NCBI GenBank assembly: GCA_902761035.1
Contig: CACWIW010000065.1
Coordinates: 1 to 48,425 of the forward strand
Direction: 5' to 3'
DNA: 48,425 bases
DNA from: an uncultured bacterium
Lineage (GTDB): Bacteria > Verrucomicrobiota > Kiritimatiellia > RFP12 > UBA1067
The position numbers and the translations under genes are program-made. Positions 1-8,780 of the stretch are shown here, piece after piece. The stretch's first letter is position 1; the number at the start of each line of letters is the position of its first letter. The notes under the pieces were generated by a model. The model did not search any database, was not told the origin of the DNA, and saw only the letters and a program-made list of their open reading frames with translations.

Positions 1-216
1 CGGCATGAGGAACTTCGCGCCGACGCGTATGACGCAGAATGCCGAAACTGCCAAAAATGCGGTAATTCTTGCCACCGACAGAGGACGCCGCATGGCGGAC
101 GTAACACCTCTATACAGCCATGTACCGACGATGCCAACCGCAATAGCGGCCAGCGCCGACAGGCCAATCCACATCAGCCCGTTCTTAACCGCATCTATGG
201 TTTCAATTACACTCAT
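1..216 (-). CDS. N-terminus of a small membrane protein (partial, runs off the window)
   Basis: The minus strand opens with ATG at 216-214 and stays open for 72 residues to the window edge, so the C-terminus is missing. The start region reads MSVIETIDAVKNGLMWIGLS. Two hydrophobic stretches are visible: residues about 15-34 (rich in A, I, V, G) and about 53-66 (ITAFLAVSAFCVI), separated by a short basic loop (YRGVTSAMRRP). This fits an inner-membrane protein. I recognise no family. It starts 53 bp after the stop of the DUF262-HNH remnant. A weak purine-rich stretch (GGGGAACA) precedes the ATG. Confidence 0.5.
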   Translation of the reverse strand, partial: MSVIETIDAVKNGLMWIGLSALAAIAVGIVGTWLYRGVTSAMRRPLSVARITAFLAVSAFCVIRVGAKFLMP

Positions 217-269
217 CGCTGTTCCCCGTTAGTGTATCATAAATTCCTCTGACGCTGACGGACAAATCC

Positions 270-1160
270 TCATAAGCCACTTTTTCGGAGATTGCACGTA
301 CGGCAGAGCATCTGGAGATTTTCAGGTACGGTGTGCCCGCCCTTCGACCACGGTGTTTTATGGTCACCGTGCATCTCCTCGAATTCGTAGTGTTTGCCGC
401 AGTCGGCGCATCTGCCGCCTTGCCGTTCGTATGCGGCCCGTTTCTGCGAGTCCGTGAACTTGCGGATTGAAAGCGCACTCTCCCGTTCACCCCCAGATAG
501 GAGGTACTCGTAGATGCCGCCTTTCCGCGTCACGTCATCGTCGGACATCAACCGCTGGACATCCTTCTCCATCGCGGCGGGGTCGTATTTGTTCTCGCCA
601 TACAGCCTGTACATGCCGCCCCAGTCGAGTCCCTTCATCTCCCTGCGATATTTCGGGAAGAGCGTCTGCACCCAGTCGATCACGCCCTTGAAGTACAGCC
701 ACTCGGACATGGCGGTGGTGTCGTGCTGGTGCCGTGCCATGTAGGACTTCACGTTGCCGTTGGAAATCCAGTTAAGCGCGGTCCCCATGTAGTCCTGGCG
801 AATCGACTCGCCCTTGAGGTAGCGGTTGGCTAGAGTATAGGCCGGACCCGATGGTTTGGAGAAGAAACGCTTCATGTCCGCTGTCCAAGGTCCGGCATAG
901 ACCGCGTTCAGCAGTTCCTGATCCGTGAGTTCCTTTCCTGCAATGTTGATCGTCTTGAACCACTCCAGCTTCTCGTCGTCGCCGCCCTCGCAGAAATAGA
1001 CAGTCAGCCCGTAGTCGAGTATCCGGTCCTGTTCCTCCTTCGAGAGGTTGGAGAAGTAGCGGAAGAAGTAGTCGAACTTCCCCGCAACATATTCACGTGA
1101 GAAGGCCGGCCAGCTTACCGCCGATGAAGGCGTAGCGGTCGCGCGGCAGTTTCGCCGCAA
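270..1160 (-). pseudogene. 5'-truncated DUF262-family protein with C-terminal HNH nuclease domain
   Basis: The frame encodes the C-terminal two thirds of a DUF262/HNH (GmrSD-like) protein. Recognisable are the stretch around LEWFKTINIAGKELTDQELL, typical of the family after its ParB-like domain, and a terminal HNH zinc-finger module: CADC, then HGDHKTPWSKGG, then LCRTCN. In intact relatives a DGQQR-containing N-terminal domain of about 100 residues precedes this; here it is absent. Family-like sequence begins near 1094 (EYVAGKFDYFF), exactly where the upstream aminopeptidase gene stops. The preceding codons, back to a TTG at 1160, are only the aminopeptidase tail read in another frame. I infer a deletion or insertion junction that removed the promoter and the nucleotidase-like half. 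A residual HNH protein could still be made. Intact relatives act in defence against modified DNA. Confidence 0.7.
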
Positions 1161-3564
1161 CGCGCTCCAGCAGGGCTTTCACCTCTGCACGTAGATTCGG
1201 CTCAAACCGACGCCACACCGCCACGGGAGATAACAAGCGAATCGCATTGTACTCGCTCACCTCCGCGTACTTGACGAGCGTCTCCTCCAGCCACGCAAGG
1301 CCACGCGGCGTCCAGAGCTGGTCGCCGTTCGCGGCAAAGCCGCAGTAAAGCGCACGACTGAGGCCGGGGTGCGTAATCGACCAGCCTTCGCGCTGCTCCT
1401 CGCGCGCGATGGCATCAAAAACGTCCGCGTGCGGATCACCCGCGACGAGTCCGAGATACGAGAGGTATCCGTTGAGCGACTTGCGCAGTTCGACGCCCTC
1501 TTTCTCAAGAAGCTCCTTGCGCCCAGGATCGTCCGTGGAAACAAGCGCACGCAGCGCATTGAGGCGCGCAGTGATGCTGGTGGAGCGAGAGAGGTAGGTG
1601 CGAATCGCCTCCCACGCCTCCGGCACGTTGGCGGCCGCGAGAAGCTGTAGGATGCAGTTTTCGTAGGCGCGGCGCTTCAGGGCGTCAACGGGCGAGATGC
1701 CCGTTGTCCCAGTTGCGAGCGCCGCCGAAAGGTTTTCCACCCCGATTTTGAGGGCGGCCGCGCGGCGCAGGGTGCGCATTTCCTGCACGTTCTCGCGGAC
1801 GCGCGCACGACGATAGCGGTCGATTGAATCGGCCGGAATGGCCAGAAGCGCGCTCTTGAGTCCGTAGTCGAGCGACTGATCCGCAAAGATTTCCTTGTAA
1901 ATCGCAAGCCACGTTTCCACGCAGTTCTTATCGCGCAGGAGGCCCATAGCCTCCACGCGGTTGCCACCGTCGGGGTCGGTGCGCGCCTGACACGCGAGCT
2001 GCTCTTCGGTGGCGGAGGGCGCGAGCATGCCGTAGAATGCGCCGCCACGGTTCCAACTGATGAAATCGGGCTTCACCGGAAACGGCGCCGTGAACTCGGT
2101 GTAGGCTGTGGTTGAGTCCGAAGGCTCCAGCGTGAACACGCCGCTGCAGAGGTCCTTGCCGTCTTTCACGGCCGTGCACGTAACCGGCACCGTGAAAGCG
2201 CGATCCTGCGAGAGACGCACGGTCATGCGGCCGTCCTTCCACTCCCAGGCGGAGTGTACCGTGGGGAAACCGACGGAGAAAAGATAAGGGCCGATGAGCG
2301 CGCGCACGTCGCGTCCGCTCACCTCCGAGAACACGGCGAGAAAATCGTCCGTGTTCGCGTTGCCGCCCGAGAAGCGGCGGAAGTATTCGCGCCACGCGGC
2401 CTGGTAGGCGTCCGCGCCGATGAGCGCGCGGAGGGTGTTGAGCACTTCGGGGGCCTTGTCGTAGGTGATGGCGTCAACGACCTCGTCCGGGTCGTTCACG
2501 CCCTCGCGCACGACGGCGCCGGCCATGCCGGCCTCTTCCTCGGCAAACGCGCCGCCCGTGCCGCGGAGCGCGGCGATTTCGTCGCGGCGCATGTAGTCCG
2601 CGCCGAAGACACGCGCGAGGTAGGCGCGTTCCACGTTCACGGTGTAAGCCTCGTTGAGCCACATGTCGAACACGGTCTCCATCGTCACGCCGCTGCCGCA
2701 GTGGTTGTGTTCGTACTCGTGGGGGATTACGCCGTGGGCATAGACGAGACGTCGGTCTGGAATCGTGGAGTCGATGAGCGCCGCCTCGGTGATGATCGTG
2801 GTGTTGCCTGTGTTCTCCATGCCGCCGTAGAGCGACTTCTCCATGCAGATCGTGCGGTAGACCTCGAACGGGTACTCGTAGCCGGTCACTTCGTGCTGGA
2901 ACAGCACGGACTCCTTCAGAATGCGCATCGGCTCGCGCGCGCCGTCGAGATGTCCTGGCGGCACGAGATACTCGAGCTTAACTTTCCGGTGCGTATCGGG
3001 GTACTCCACTTCGTCCGCCAGCACCTCCCACGTACCCGCGCACGCGAGAAACAGGTAGGGGGCCATCGGACGGCGCATCTCGTAGACGACTCGGCGGCGT
3101 CCGTTGCCGAGATCTGCCTCCTCCACGAGGTCGCCGTTGGAGATCAGGTGCGTGTAGCGCGCGTCGCCTTCGATTGCGGTGCGGAACGTGCATTTCGCCG
3201 TGCAGTCGTCGATGATGGGCAGGATGCGCTGGAAGCCATACTGCTGGCACTGGCTCATGTACTGCTGCGGGCACCCCGGCGGCGTGACGTCGCAGTAGAT
3301 GCCCTCCAGCCGCTTGCCGTCGGGATGGGTCACGTGCTCCACCGCCACCGTGAACTGCTCGCCGGCCGCGTATTCGCGGTCGAGCGGGTAGACGACCTTC
3401 TTCCCGTCGCAGTCTAGCGCAATCTCGCGCATCGCCTCGCGCGCGCGGCAGTGGAGCGTGCCGGACGCCTCCACGCGGTCCTGGTAGAAGGAAAGTTTCA
3501 GGTCGACGTGCTCCAGCTGTGCCGGAGGACGCTTGAATTCAGATCTCTTGTAAACGTAGTTCAT
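1093..3564 (-). CDS. M1-family zinc aminopeptidase
   Basis: About 823 residues, predicted cytoplasmic (no signal peptide). It shows the M1 exopeptidase motif YGGMENTGN (residues about 246-254), the zinc motif HEYEH (about 282-286) and the third zinc ligand Glu in WLNEA 18 residues further on. The length is a little below E. coli PepN. Family role: removal of N-terminal residues from peptides. The residues around the zinc motif (HEYEHNH instead of the common HELAHQW) are divergent but keep the ligands. An ATG at 3564 is preferred over a TTG at 3570; AGAGGG lies about 10 nt upstream. It is the last gene of the 7853-1093 unit, 39 bp after the thioredoxin-like gene. A 34-bp palindromic repeat is embedded in frame in the C-terminal helical region, and its stop codon overlaps the DUF262 remnant. 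Confidence 0.9.
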   Translation of the reverse strand: MNYVYKRSEFKRPPAQLEHVDLKLSFYQDRVEASGTLHCRAREAMREIALDCDGKKVVYPLDREYAAGEQFTVAVEHVTHPDGKRLEGIYCDVTPPGCPQQYMSQCQQYGFQRILPIIDDCTAKCTFRTAIEGDARYTHLISNGDLVEEADLGNGRRRVVYEMRRPMAPYLFLACAGTWEVLADEVEYPDTHRKVKLEYLVPPGHLDGAREPMRILKESVLFQHEVTGYEYPFEVYRTICMEKSLYGGMENTGNTTIITEAALIDSTIPDRRLVYAHGVIPHEYEHNHCGSGVTMETVFDMWLNEAYTVNVERAYLARVFGADYMRRDEIAALRGTGGAFAEEEAGMAGAVVREGVNDPDEVVDAITYDKAPEVLNTLRALIGADAYQAAWREYFRRFSGGNANTDDFLAVFSEVSGRDVRALIGPYLFSVGFPTVHSAWEWKDGRMTVRLSQDRAFTVPVTCTAVKDGKDLCSGVFTLEPSDSTTAYTEFTAPFPVKPDFISWNRGGAFYGMLAPSATEEQLACQARTDPDGGNRVEAMGLLRDKNCVETWLAIYKEIFADQSLDYGLKSALLAIPADSIDRYRRARVRENVQEMRTLRRAAALKIGVENLSAALATGTTGISPVDALKRRAYENCILQLLAAANVPEAWEAIRTYLSRSTSITARLNALRALVSTDDPGRKELLEKEGVELRKSLNGYLSYLGLVAGDPHADVFDAIAREEQREGWSITHPGLSRALYCGFAANGDQLWTPRGLAWLEETLVKYAEVSEYNAIRLLSPVAVWRRFEPNLRAEVKALLERVAAKLPRDRYAFIGGKLAGLLT
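1687..1720 (-). repeat. 34-bp palindrome-containing repeat, in frame inside the aminopeptidase gene
   Basis: The plus-strand sequence contains AACGGGCGAGATGCCCGTT, an inverted repeat (AACGGGC/GCCCGTT), followed by GTCCCAGTTGCGAGC. The same 34 bp recur at 41701-41734 with two mismatches in an unrelated gene. On the minus strand both are translated in the same frame, here as LATGTTGISPV. Confidence 0.75.
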
Positions 3565-3603
3565 GTCCAATCCAATGCGCCCTCTTCTCCATAGCCTCGC
3601 CCG

Positions 3604-5412
3604 TCAGCATCCGCCGCCGCAGGACCCGAGGAGCCTCACGGCCCATGTACCGACGGCCCGTATCACGGCCGTGCCGTACGGAACGCCGTCAACGACGACG
3701 CCACTCACGTTCGCCTTCAGCTTCCTGGTCTTGCCTCCGTCCGTCACATAGACGTTAAACGTCCCCTTGAACGTGCCGTCCTTGGGCTTGAACGTCACCT
3801 TGAGGTCGGTCACGCCCTTCGTGCCAGTCCACTTGTTACGCGCAACGGAAATCATGTCGTCCACAGGAGATACGGCCACGGGCTTGCCGCCGATGCCTGC
3901 CGCAGCGTTGAAGTCCTTGATCGACAGGTACATTGGCGAAAGAATGCCGCCTGCGCCGGAAGCCGCCGAGAAAACGACGTTCGACGACCATGTGGCCGTG
4001 AACTGGGCGGAAAGTCCCGTGGCGTTCCAGACGGAGAGGTCTGTCACGGCAGACAGACGCCCATTGACGAACTCGAGCATGAACGAATAGGCCCCCCTCT
4101 TCTCCATCACCGGAACGAACACCTTGCCGTTCTCGCCCATAACCGCCTGTGCGGAGACGTTCACTTTGCTGCCATCGCCCAACGTGCCCGTTACCTTGAC
4201 CTTCCCTTTATTCCCGACCGTCGCGGACAGCCCAGCGTATCCGTTGGCAAATGCACTTCCGCCGTTATTCTCCGTCGCAAGGGCAAAAGACCAAAAACCC
4301 TTCGACAATGTTGCCGCACGAGCCTTCGCTTTATCGTCCCTCGCCGAGAACACGTTGCGCCCACCTTGAATCAAGTACGACTTCCCGTTGGTGTCTTTGT
4401 AGTAGCCGACGAGCCCCTCAGCGCCAAGCTTGACACTTGCCGTAGCCGCCGACCCCGCCTTCGCCAGGGTGAACACCTTGTTCGTACTCGGCGTTTCCGC
4501 CTCACCGGTCAACTTGACCTTCGTGCCCGTGCGCATAGTGATGGTGGCCGTCAACTTGGAAAGCCCAGTTCTCCTGTTTGCCTTAGCCGACTTGAGGACG
4601 ACCGTCCCAGCCAATTTCCCCGAATTGCCGTCCGCAATCCAGCCCTGGTACTCTGTTGCCACAGTTCCCTGGAGCCCGCCTTCAGTTGGGTTCTCGAACA
4701 GTCCGCCGCCGTCTTCGTTTCGCAGGGTTTCAAGGCCTCCGATCACGAAGTCGATCGCCTCCTCGTCGGAGACGGCCGACTTCTGATACCATGCCCGCGG
4801 GAACGCCACACGGCCGACCTCGCTTCCGTCTGGACGGAACACGACCATCGTCGGGTAGGCGATCTTGTGGAGATCCATCGTGCCGCCGCCCAGCCGACTG
4901 ATCACGTCAACCGTGCTGCCCGGCAGAGCCAGCGCATCCTGATAATCATACAGCTTCTGGATAACTGCAAGCCCATTCTCGGCCGTCAGGCCGTTCTTGG
5001 ACAGGTAGTCCGGATCGTACAGCCAGCACTTGAACCCCCAGCCGTCGCCCAGGGGACTCGTCCCCTTCCATTCCTGTCCCTCTGGAACAGGAAAACGGTA
5101 GGGATAGTCGCTTTCAACGAGGTAGTAGCCAACCTTGGCCACGTAATCAGACCAAGCCTTCGATGTAAGGACCTTCGCCTCGCACGTCTGGCAAATCGGG
5201 CACCACCACGAACCCGTGAAAAGGACAATGGTGTATGCAAGGTCGGCCTTCGCCTTGGCAAAGGCCGATTCGCGATCCATCGTCCATTCGCCGACCTCCG
5301 CCCCGCTCCAGCGCGGGCAGATCGCTGGGCGTGCCACGTTGTACTCAAACGCATACACACCAGAACCTGACAGTCCAACGGCCACTGCCAGGGCGAACAG
5401 GACTTTTTTCAT
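3604..5412 (-). CDS. Exported thioredoxin-like protein with C-terminal beta modules and CGGGC tail (paralogue 1, CPIC)
   Basis: 602 residues from the ATG at 5412, chosen because GAGGAGAG lies just upstream and the protein then opens with a clean signal peptide (MKKVLFALAVAVGLSGSGVYA). The thioredoxin fold carries C71-P-I-C74, extended to CPICQTC, and a cis-Pro segment IAYPTMVV near residues 200-210. A pre-motif GEWTMDRESAFAKA lies before the CxxC. The C-terminal half is beta-rich, with modules KGKVKVTGTLGDGSKV and KWTGTKGVTDLKVTFKPKDG, and ends GSCGGGC. It closely parallels the 606-residue protein two genes upstream, so this looks like a tandem duplication. I infer periplasmic or surface disulfide chemistry; the substrate is unknown. 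Confidence 0.8.
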   Translation of the reverse strand: MKKVLFALAVAVGLSGSGVYAFEYNVARPAICPRWSGAEVGEWTMDRESAFAKAKADLAYTIVLFTGSWWCPICQTCEAKVLTSKAWSDYVAKVGYYLVESDYPYRFPVPEGQEWKGTSPLGDGWGFKCWLYDPDYLSKNGLTAENGLAVIQKLYDYQDALALPGSTVDVISRLGGGTMDLHKIAYPTMVVFRPDGSEVGRVAFPRAWYQKSAVSDEEAIDFVIGGLETLRNEDGGGLFENPTEGGLQGTVATEYQGWIADGNSGKLAGTVVLKSAKANRRTGLSKLTATITMRTGTKVKLTGEAETPSTNKVFTLAKAGSAATASVKLGAEGLVGYYKDTNGKSYLIQGGRNVFSARDDKAKARAATLSKGFWSFALATENNGGSAFANGYAGLSATVGNKGKVKVTGTLGDGSKVNVSAQAVMGENGKVFVPVMEKRGAYSFMLEFVNGRLSAVTDLSVWNATGLSAQFTATWSSNVVFSAASGAGGILSPMYLSIKDFNAAAGIGGKPVAVSPVDDMISVARNKWTGTKGVTDLKVTFKPKDGTFKGTFNVYVTDGGKTRKLKANVSGVVVDGVPYGTAVIRAVGTWAVRLLGSCGGGC

Positions 5413-5437
5413 CTGTACTCTCCTCGCGCGCCGACTG

Positions 5438-5968
5438 CTATTCGATGACTGCAGTCGAGACAACTTTCTTCTTGATGGTGACGTTCATGCTTTCGCCCAA
5501 CTTGCCTGAGAACTTGGCGGTGTACGTCTTCAGCTTCTTCTCGCTCTTGGCCACATAGACCTTGAACGAACCGCTGACGGTGCCTTTCTTCTTGTTGTAC
5601 TTGACGCTCAAGCCGCTGGGGTTGTCCGAATCCTTCTTATCGATGAACCCCTCTTCCTTCTTGCTGTACTTGACCTTTCCCGCCTTCGGTGCCTTCAGCT
5701 TCTTGCCCGTCCACTCCAGGCCAACACCATCTGGCAGAAACTCCGTCAGGACTTCATATCCGCCGATTTCATCGGGGAATTCATCCTCGAACGTAAACTC
5801 GTATGCGGAATCCTGATCCATGTCTTGGTCACTGTCCTGTTCCTCCGCCGCTCCGTCATTGCGCGGGCTGGAACTCCCCCCGCCGTCAGACGAATTGAGG
5901 GACAAGCCGTGGCACACAACAACGGCCGCCGCTGCAAATACAGCGCAGGTAATTTTTTTGATCATCAT
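5438..5968 (-). CDS. Small secreted acidic protein with the shared C-terminal beta module
   Basis: 176 residues with a signal peptide (MMIKKITCAVFAAAAVVVCHG), an acidic Ser/Asp/Glu/Gln linker (residues about 25-62) and a Lys-rich C-terminal domain. That domain (LSVKYNKKKGTVSGSFKVYV) aligns by eye with DLKVTFKPKDGTFKGTFNVYV in the two flanking thioredoxin-like proteins, so it is a stand-alone copy of their terminal module. AAGGAGAC lies upstream of the paired ATGs at 5968/5965. It sits 25 bp from the next gene and 64 bp from the previous one. It could be a scaffold or partner of the neighbouring redox proteins; no enzymatic motif is visible. Confidence 0.7.
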   Translation of the reverse strand: MMIKKITCAVFAAAAVVVCHGLSLNSSDGGGSSSPRNDGAAEEQDSDQDMDQDSAYEFTFEDEFPDEIGGYEVLTEFLPDGVGLEWTGKKLKAPKAGKVKYSKKEEGFIDKKDSDNPSGLSVKYNKKKGTVSGSFKVYVAKSEKKLKTYTAKFSGKLGESMNVTIKKKVVSTAVIE

Positions 5969-6032
5969 TTTTTTGTCTCCTTTTTTGGGGTTATGGGAAA
6001 TTCTACAGACTCAAACCTCTGGGCGCATGCAA

Positions 6033-7853
6033 TCAGCAACCTCCTTTGCACAGCCCTGCGAGCTTGACCGGCCATGAAGCCTTGTACTTGATTACGGCCG
6101 TACCGTGCGGCACGCCGTCAACGACAACACCCGAAACCTTAGCCTTCATTCTCTTGATCCGCTCGCCGTACTTGACATAGACGTTGAAAGCGCCCTTGAA
6201 GGTACCGTCTTTCGGGTAAAACGTCACATTAAGATCAGAGACGCCTTTCGTTCCCGTCCACTTTCTGCCATTCGACACCACTGAATCATTTGCCGGCGAG
6301 ACGGCGACGGCCATTCCGGCTACTTCCGTGGGATGGCCGCAATCCCCAAGTTCCAGGCACATCGTGTCAGGCGTCGTACCCGCCCCCGGAGCTGCACCCA
6401 GCACGGCGCGTGGCGACCACTTCACGGATGCCGTTGCCGACTTCCACCCGGAAACGCCCTTGACGGTGGAAAGTTTCCCGTTGTCAAATTCAAGCATCAT
6501 CGAAAAGGCACCTTTCCTGCCGATGACGGGCACCAACACCTTGCCCCTCTCGCCCATCAGCATCTGAGACGACACGGAAACACGGCTGCCGTCCCCAAGG
6601 ACGCCAACGATCTTGACCTTGCCCTTCGTGGTCGTAGAGGCGGAAAACGCAGAATAGCCATTGGACAACGAATTGCCTGTGCCCCGGACATTCATCAGCG
6701 CAAAGGTCCAAAAGCCCCTCTTCAAGGTGCTGGCACGGGCTTTAGCCGCCGCATCCCTGCCCTTGAACGGGTTCCGGGCACCCTGAACAAGATAGTCGAA
6801 CTTGCCATCCGAATACGACCCGGAAACCCCCTCGGCACCAATCGTAACAGTGGCGGCAGCTGGTGAGTTGTCTTTCTTCAGGTTGATTACTTCGCCTTCC
6901 GCCCCGCCGGCGATTCCTTTCAGCGTGACCTTCCGGCCGTTGGACATCTGGAAGCCCCCCGTCACCTTGATGATACCCGTAACCCCGTTACGCTTTGCCA
7001 CCTTGAACGTCGCGGTACCCACCGGCCCGTCATTTGAATCAATCAGCACCGCATCATACGTCTGCGCGGCCGAACCTTCGATTCCCCCCGCGCCTGGATT
7101 GGCGAACAAGACGCTGCGCCCCGCAGCCTTGGCGGTCTCAATGTTTTCGATGACATAGCCGCGGCCTTCATCAGGGCCTATCCGCATGTTGTAGCTGAAT
7201 CGCCCGACCTCCTTGCCTTCGGGGGAGATGACGACTATCGTAGGATACGCTATGCGGCGGTAGACGGTTGCAGGGTTCTCCGCATACGCCGCGAGGTTCG
7301 TCTTTGAACCATCGGAGGAAATCTCCACGAGGACGTTGCTGTTCGTCGCGATGGCACCGTTCTTGGCATGCATCAGATCCTGGAACTTGAAACGCTTGAC
7401 GTATTCATCGGCGATCTGCTGCGGCGTCCAGTCACCAATGCCGTTCTCCGCTCGGTACGCAGGATCCCACAGCCACGTCCACATCGAATGTCCGTCGCGG
7501 AAGGGGAAGTCTAGCGCTGCAAGGTAATACCCCTGCCGGGCGGCATAGTCCTTGAATCCGTCCGTGACAAGGATATCGTCAAGCGCCTGGCAGTGCGGAC
7601 ACCACCAGAACCCCGCGAAAAGGAGAAGCGTGTACTTGCCTTCGGACTTTGCTTTCGCCAAAGCGCCTTCATAGTTGAACGTCCACTCCCCGGCATTCGT
7701 CTCGCTCCATCGCGGCACAAGGGCTGAAGGTCCGAATTTGTATGGATAGGCGTCCGGCTGGGAGTTGAACTTCCAGTCGGCCTTAGCCGACATCACGGCT
7801 ACAAAGGCCATGGCGATAGCGCCAGCCGCCACTCTCTGCATCGTACTCTTCAC
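6033..7853 (-). CDS. Exported thioredoxin-like protein with C-terminal beta modules and CKGGC tail (paralogue 2, CPHC)
   Basis: 606 residues from a GTG at 7853; an ATG at 7841 is an alternative. Signal peptide about residues 1-25 (AAGAIAMAFVAVMSAKA). The pre-motif GEWTFNYEGALAKAK at 56-70 precedes the active site FWWCPHCQ (C85, C88), a thiol-oxidoreductase type motif as in DsbA. The cis-Pro loop is RIAYPTIVVI. The remaining 350 residues repeat the modules of the 602-residue paralogue in the same order and end GLCKGGC. First gene of the unit 7853-1093, with a TATAAT promoter at 7886-7891. Likely role: thiol-disulfide reactions outside the cytoplasm (fold-based inference). Confidence 0.8.
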   Translation of the reverse strand: MKSTMQRVAAGAIAMAFVAVMSAKADWKFNSQPDAYPYKFGPSALVPRWSETNAGEWTFNYEGALAKAKSEGKYTLLLFAGFWWCPHCQALDDILVTDGFKDYAARQGYYLAALDFPFRDGHSMWTWLWDPAYRAENGIGDWTPQQIADEYVKRFKFQDLMHAKNGAIATNSNVLVEISSDGSKTNLAAYAENPATVYRRIAYPTIVVISPEGKEVGRFSYNMRIGPDEGRGYVIENIETAKAAGRSVLFANPGAGGIEGSAAQTYDAVLIDSNDGPVGTATFKVAKRNGVTGIIKVTGGFQMSNGRKVTLKGIAGGAEGEVINLKKDNSPAAATVTIGAEGVSGSYSDGKFDYLVQGARNPFKGRDAAAKARASTLKRGFWTFALMNVRGTGNSLSNGYSAFSASTTTKGKVKIVGVLGDGSRVSVSSQMLMGERGKVLVPVIGRKGAFSMMLEFDNGKLSTVKGVSGWKSATASVKWSPRAVLGAAPGAGTTPDTMCLELGDCGHPTEVAGMAVAVSPANDSVVSNGRKWTGTKGVSDLNVTFYPKDGTFKGAFNVYVKYGERIKRMKAKVSGVVVDGVPHGTAVIKYKASWPVKLAGLCKGGC

Positions 7854-7885
7854 TTATGCGCTCTTTCGGGAACCTAGCGCCCGAT

Positions 7886-7894
7886 ATTATACCA
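7886..7894 (-). promoter_or_regulatory. Extended -10 promoter of the 7853-1093 unit
   Basis: The minus strand reads TGGTATAAT, preceded by a T-rich stretch (AATTTG), about 32 nt before the GTG at 7853. It matches the TGnTATAmT pattern seen upstream of several other genes here. Confidence 0.5.
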
Positions 7895-7961
7895 CAAATT
7901 TCAGCAGCCGCCTCTTCGTTTTTGAACTAGTTGGGCCATTATTTCTTTATGATGCGGCCCT

Positions 7962-8780
7962 TCACTCGTCTTCCGGCGGATTGTAGTTGTTCTGGAGCCA
8001 ATTTTCGGCGGCATCAACGCCCGACCACTTCTCGCCGGTAATGCTTTCGTATGTCTCCTGAGCTGCCTCAACCGCCAGCTTGTTGTCGCCCTCAATCACG
8101 TTGGCAAGGACCTGCAACGCCGCCACCTCGTCCATTCCAATGAGTTCGTTGGCAACATCCTCCAGCAAGTCCTTGTTCCGAAGCGACTTAAGAGACATCT
8201 CTACGACCCCCGCCTTCTCCCCGTCGTCCGACATGTCCTGAAGGGCGTCCTTCCAATGGTCCGCGGCCTTCTCCGCCACCTCTTCGTTCGCATCGGACAT
8301 GAACGGCGTTAGTTCGGCCATCGTCGCTTCGCCAAACCAGCCGAGCGCGTCGACCACCATCTCCTTCAATTCCGCGTTGTTGCTCTTCTGCGCCGACTCT
8401 GCGAGACTTCTCGCGCCCTCCAGATCGTCATTCTCAATAGCCGCAGCGGCTGCGGACATGATCTTCTGGTCGGCAGGCGGATAAGGCTTGCCGTCGCTGT
8501 CGTAGTAAATCTCATCCCCGGCGGGTGCACCAATTCGGGCGGCCGCGAAACCGCTCCTTCTACCCTTTTCGGAGCTCTTTGCCGCCGTAGGATACTTGAC
8601 CGCGCTCGTAGACGCGCTTTTCTGCACGAGATAGGCTTTCCTCCTGGCCTTGCGCGCCGCTTTCGCCTCCTCGGCCTTTTCGTCTTCTCCCTGCCCTTTG
8701 AAAATGAGGAAAGCCATGCCGGCCGCCACAGCCACCACAACAACGGCAATCAGTTTTTTAGCCCGCACTCGCATGTTCAT
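7962..8780 (-). CDS. Membrane-anchored HEAT-like repeat protein
   Basis: 272 residues from the ATG at 8780, chosen because AAGGAG lies 4 nt upstream and the ATG overlaps the upstream stop (TAATG). N-terminal anchor about residues 8-27 (AKKLIAVVVVAVAAGMAFLIF), then a Lys/Glu/Ala-rich charged segment. From about residue 110 there is a run of alpha-helical pairs (DDLEGARSLAESAQ, ELKEMVVDALGWFGEATM, EVAEKAADHWKDALQDM, VAALQVLANVI) resembling HEAT/PBS-lyase repeats. Such repeats mediate protein binding. Orientation suggests the repeats lie outside the inner membrane. It is the last gene of the unit that starts with the parvulin-like protein. No catalytic motif. Confidence 0.7.
   Translation of the reverse strand: MNMRVRAKKLIAVVVVAVAAGMAFLIFKGQGEDEKAEEAKAARKARRKAYLVQKSASTSAVKYPTAAKSSEKGRRSGFAAARIGAPAGDEIYYDSDGKPYPPADQKIMSAAAAAIENDDLEGARSLAESAQKSNNAELKEMVVDALGWFGEATMAELTPFMSDANEEVAEKAADHWKDALQDMSDDGEKAGVVEMSLKSLRNKDLLEDVANELIGMDEVAALQVLANVIEGDNKLAVEAAQETYESITGEKWSGVDAAENWLQNNYNPPEDE

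Noticed and set aside
203..490. 95-codon minus-strand frame overlapping the DUF262-HNH remnant
   Set aside because: It is the HNH region read in another frame; no start signal.
2254..3417. Long plus-strand open frame opposite the aminopeptidase gene
   Set aside because: Composition is rich in Arg, Ala, Val and His as expected from the antisense of a high-GC gene; the minus strand encodes clear M1 motifs.
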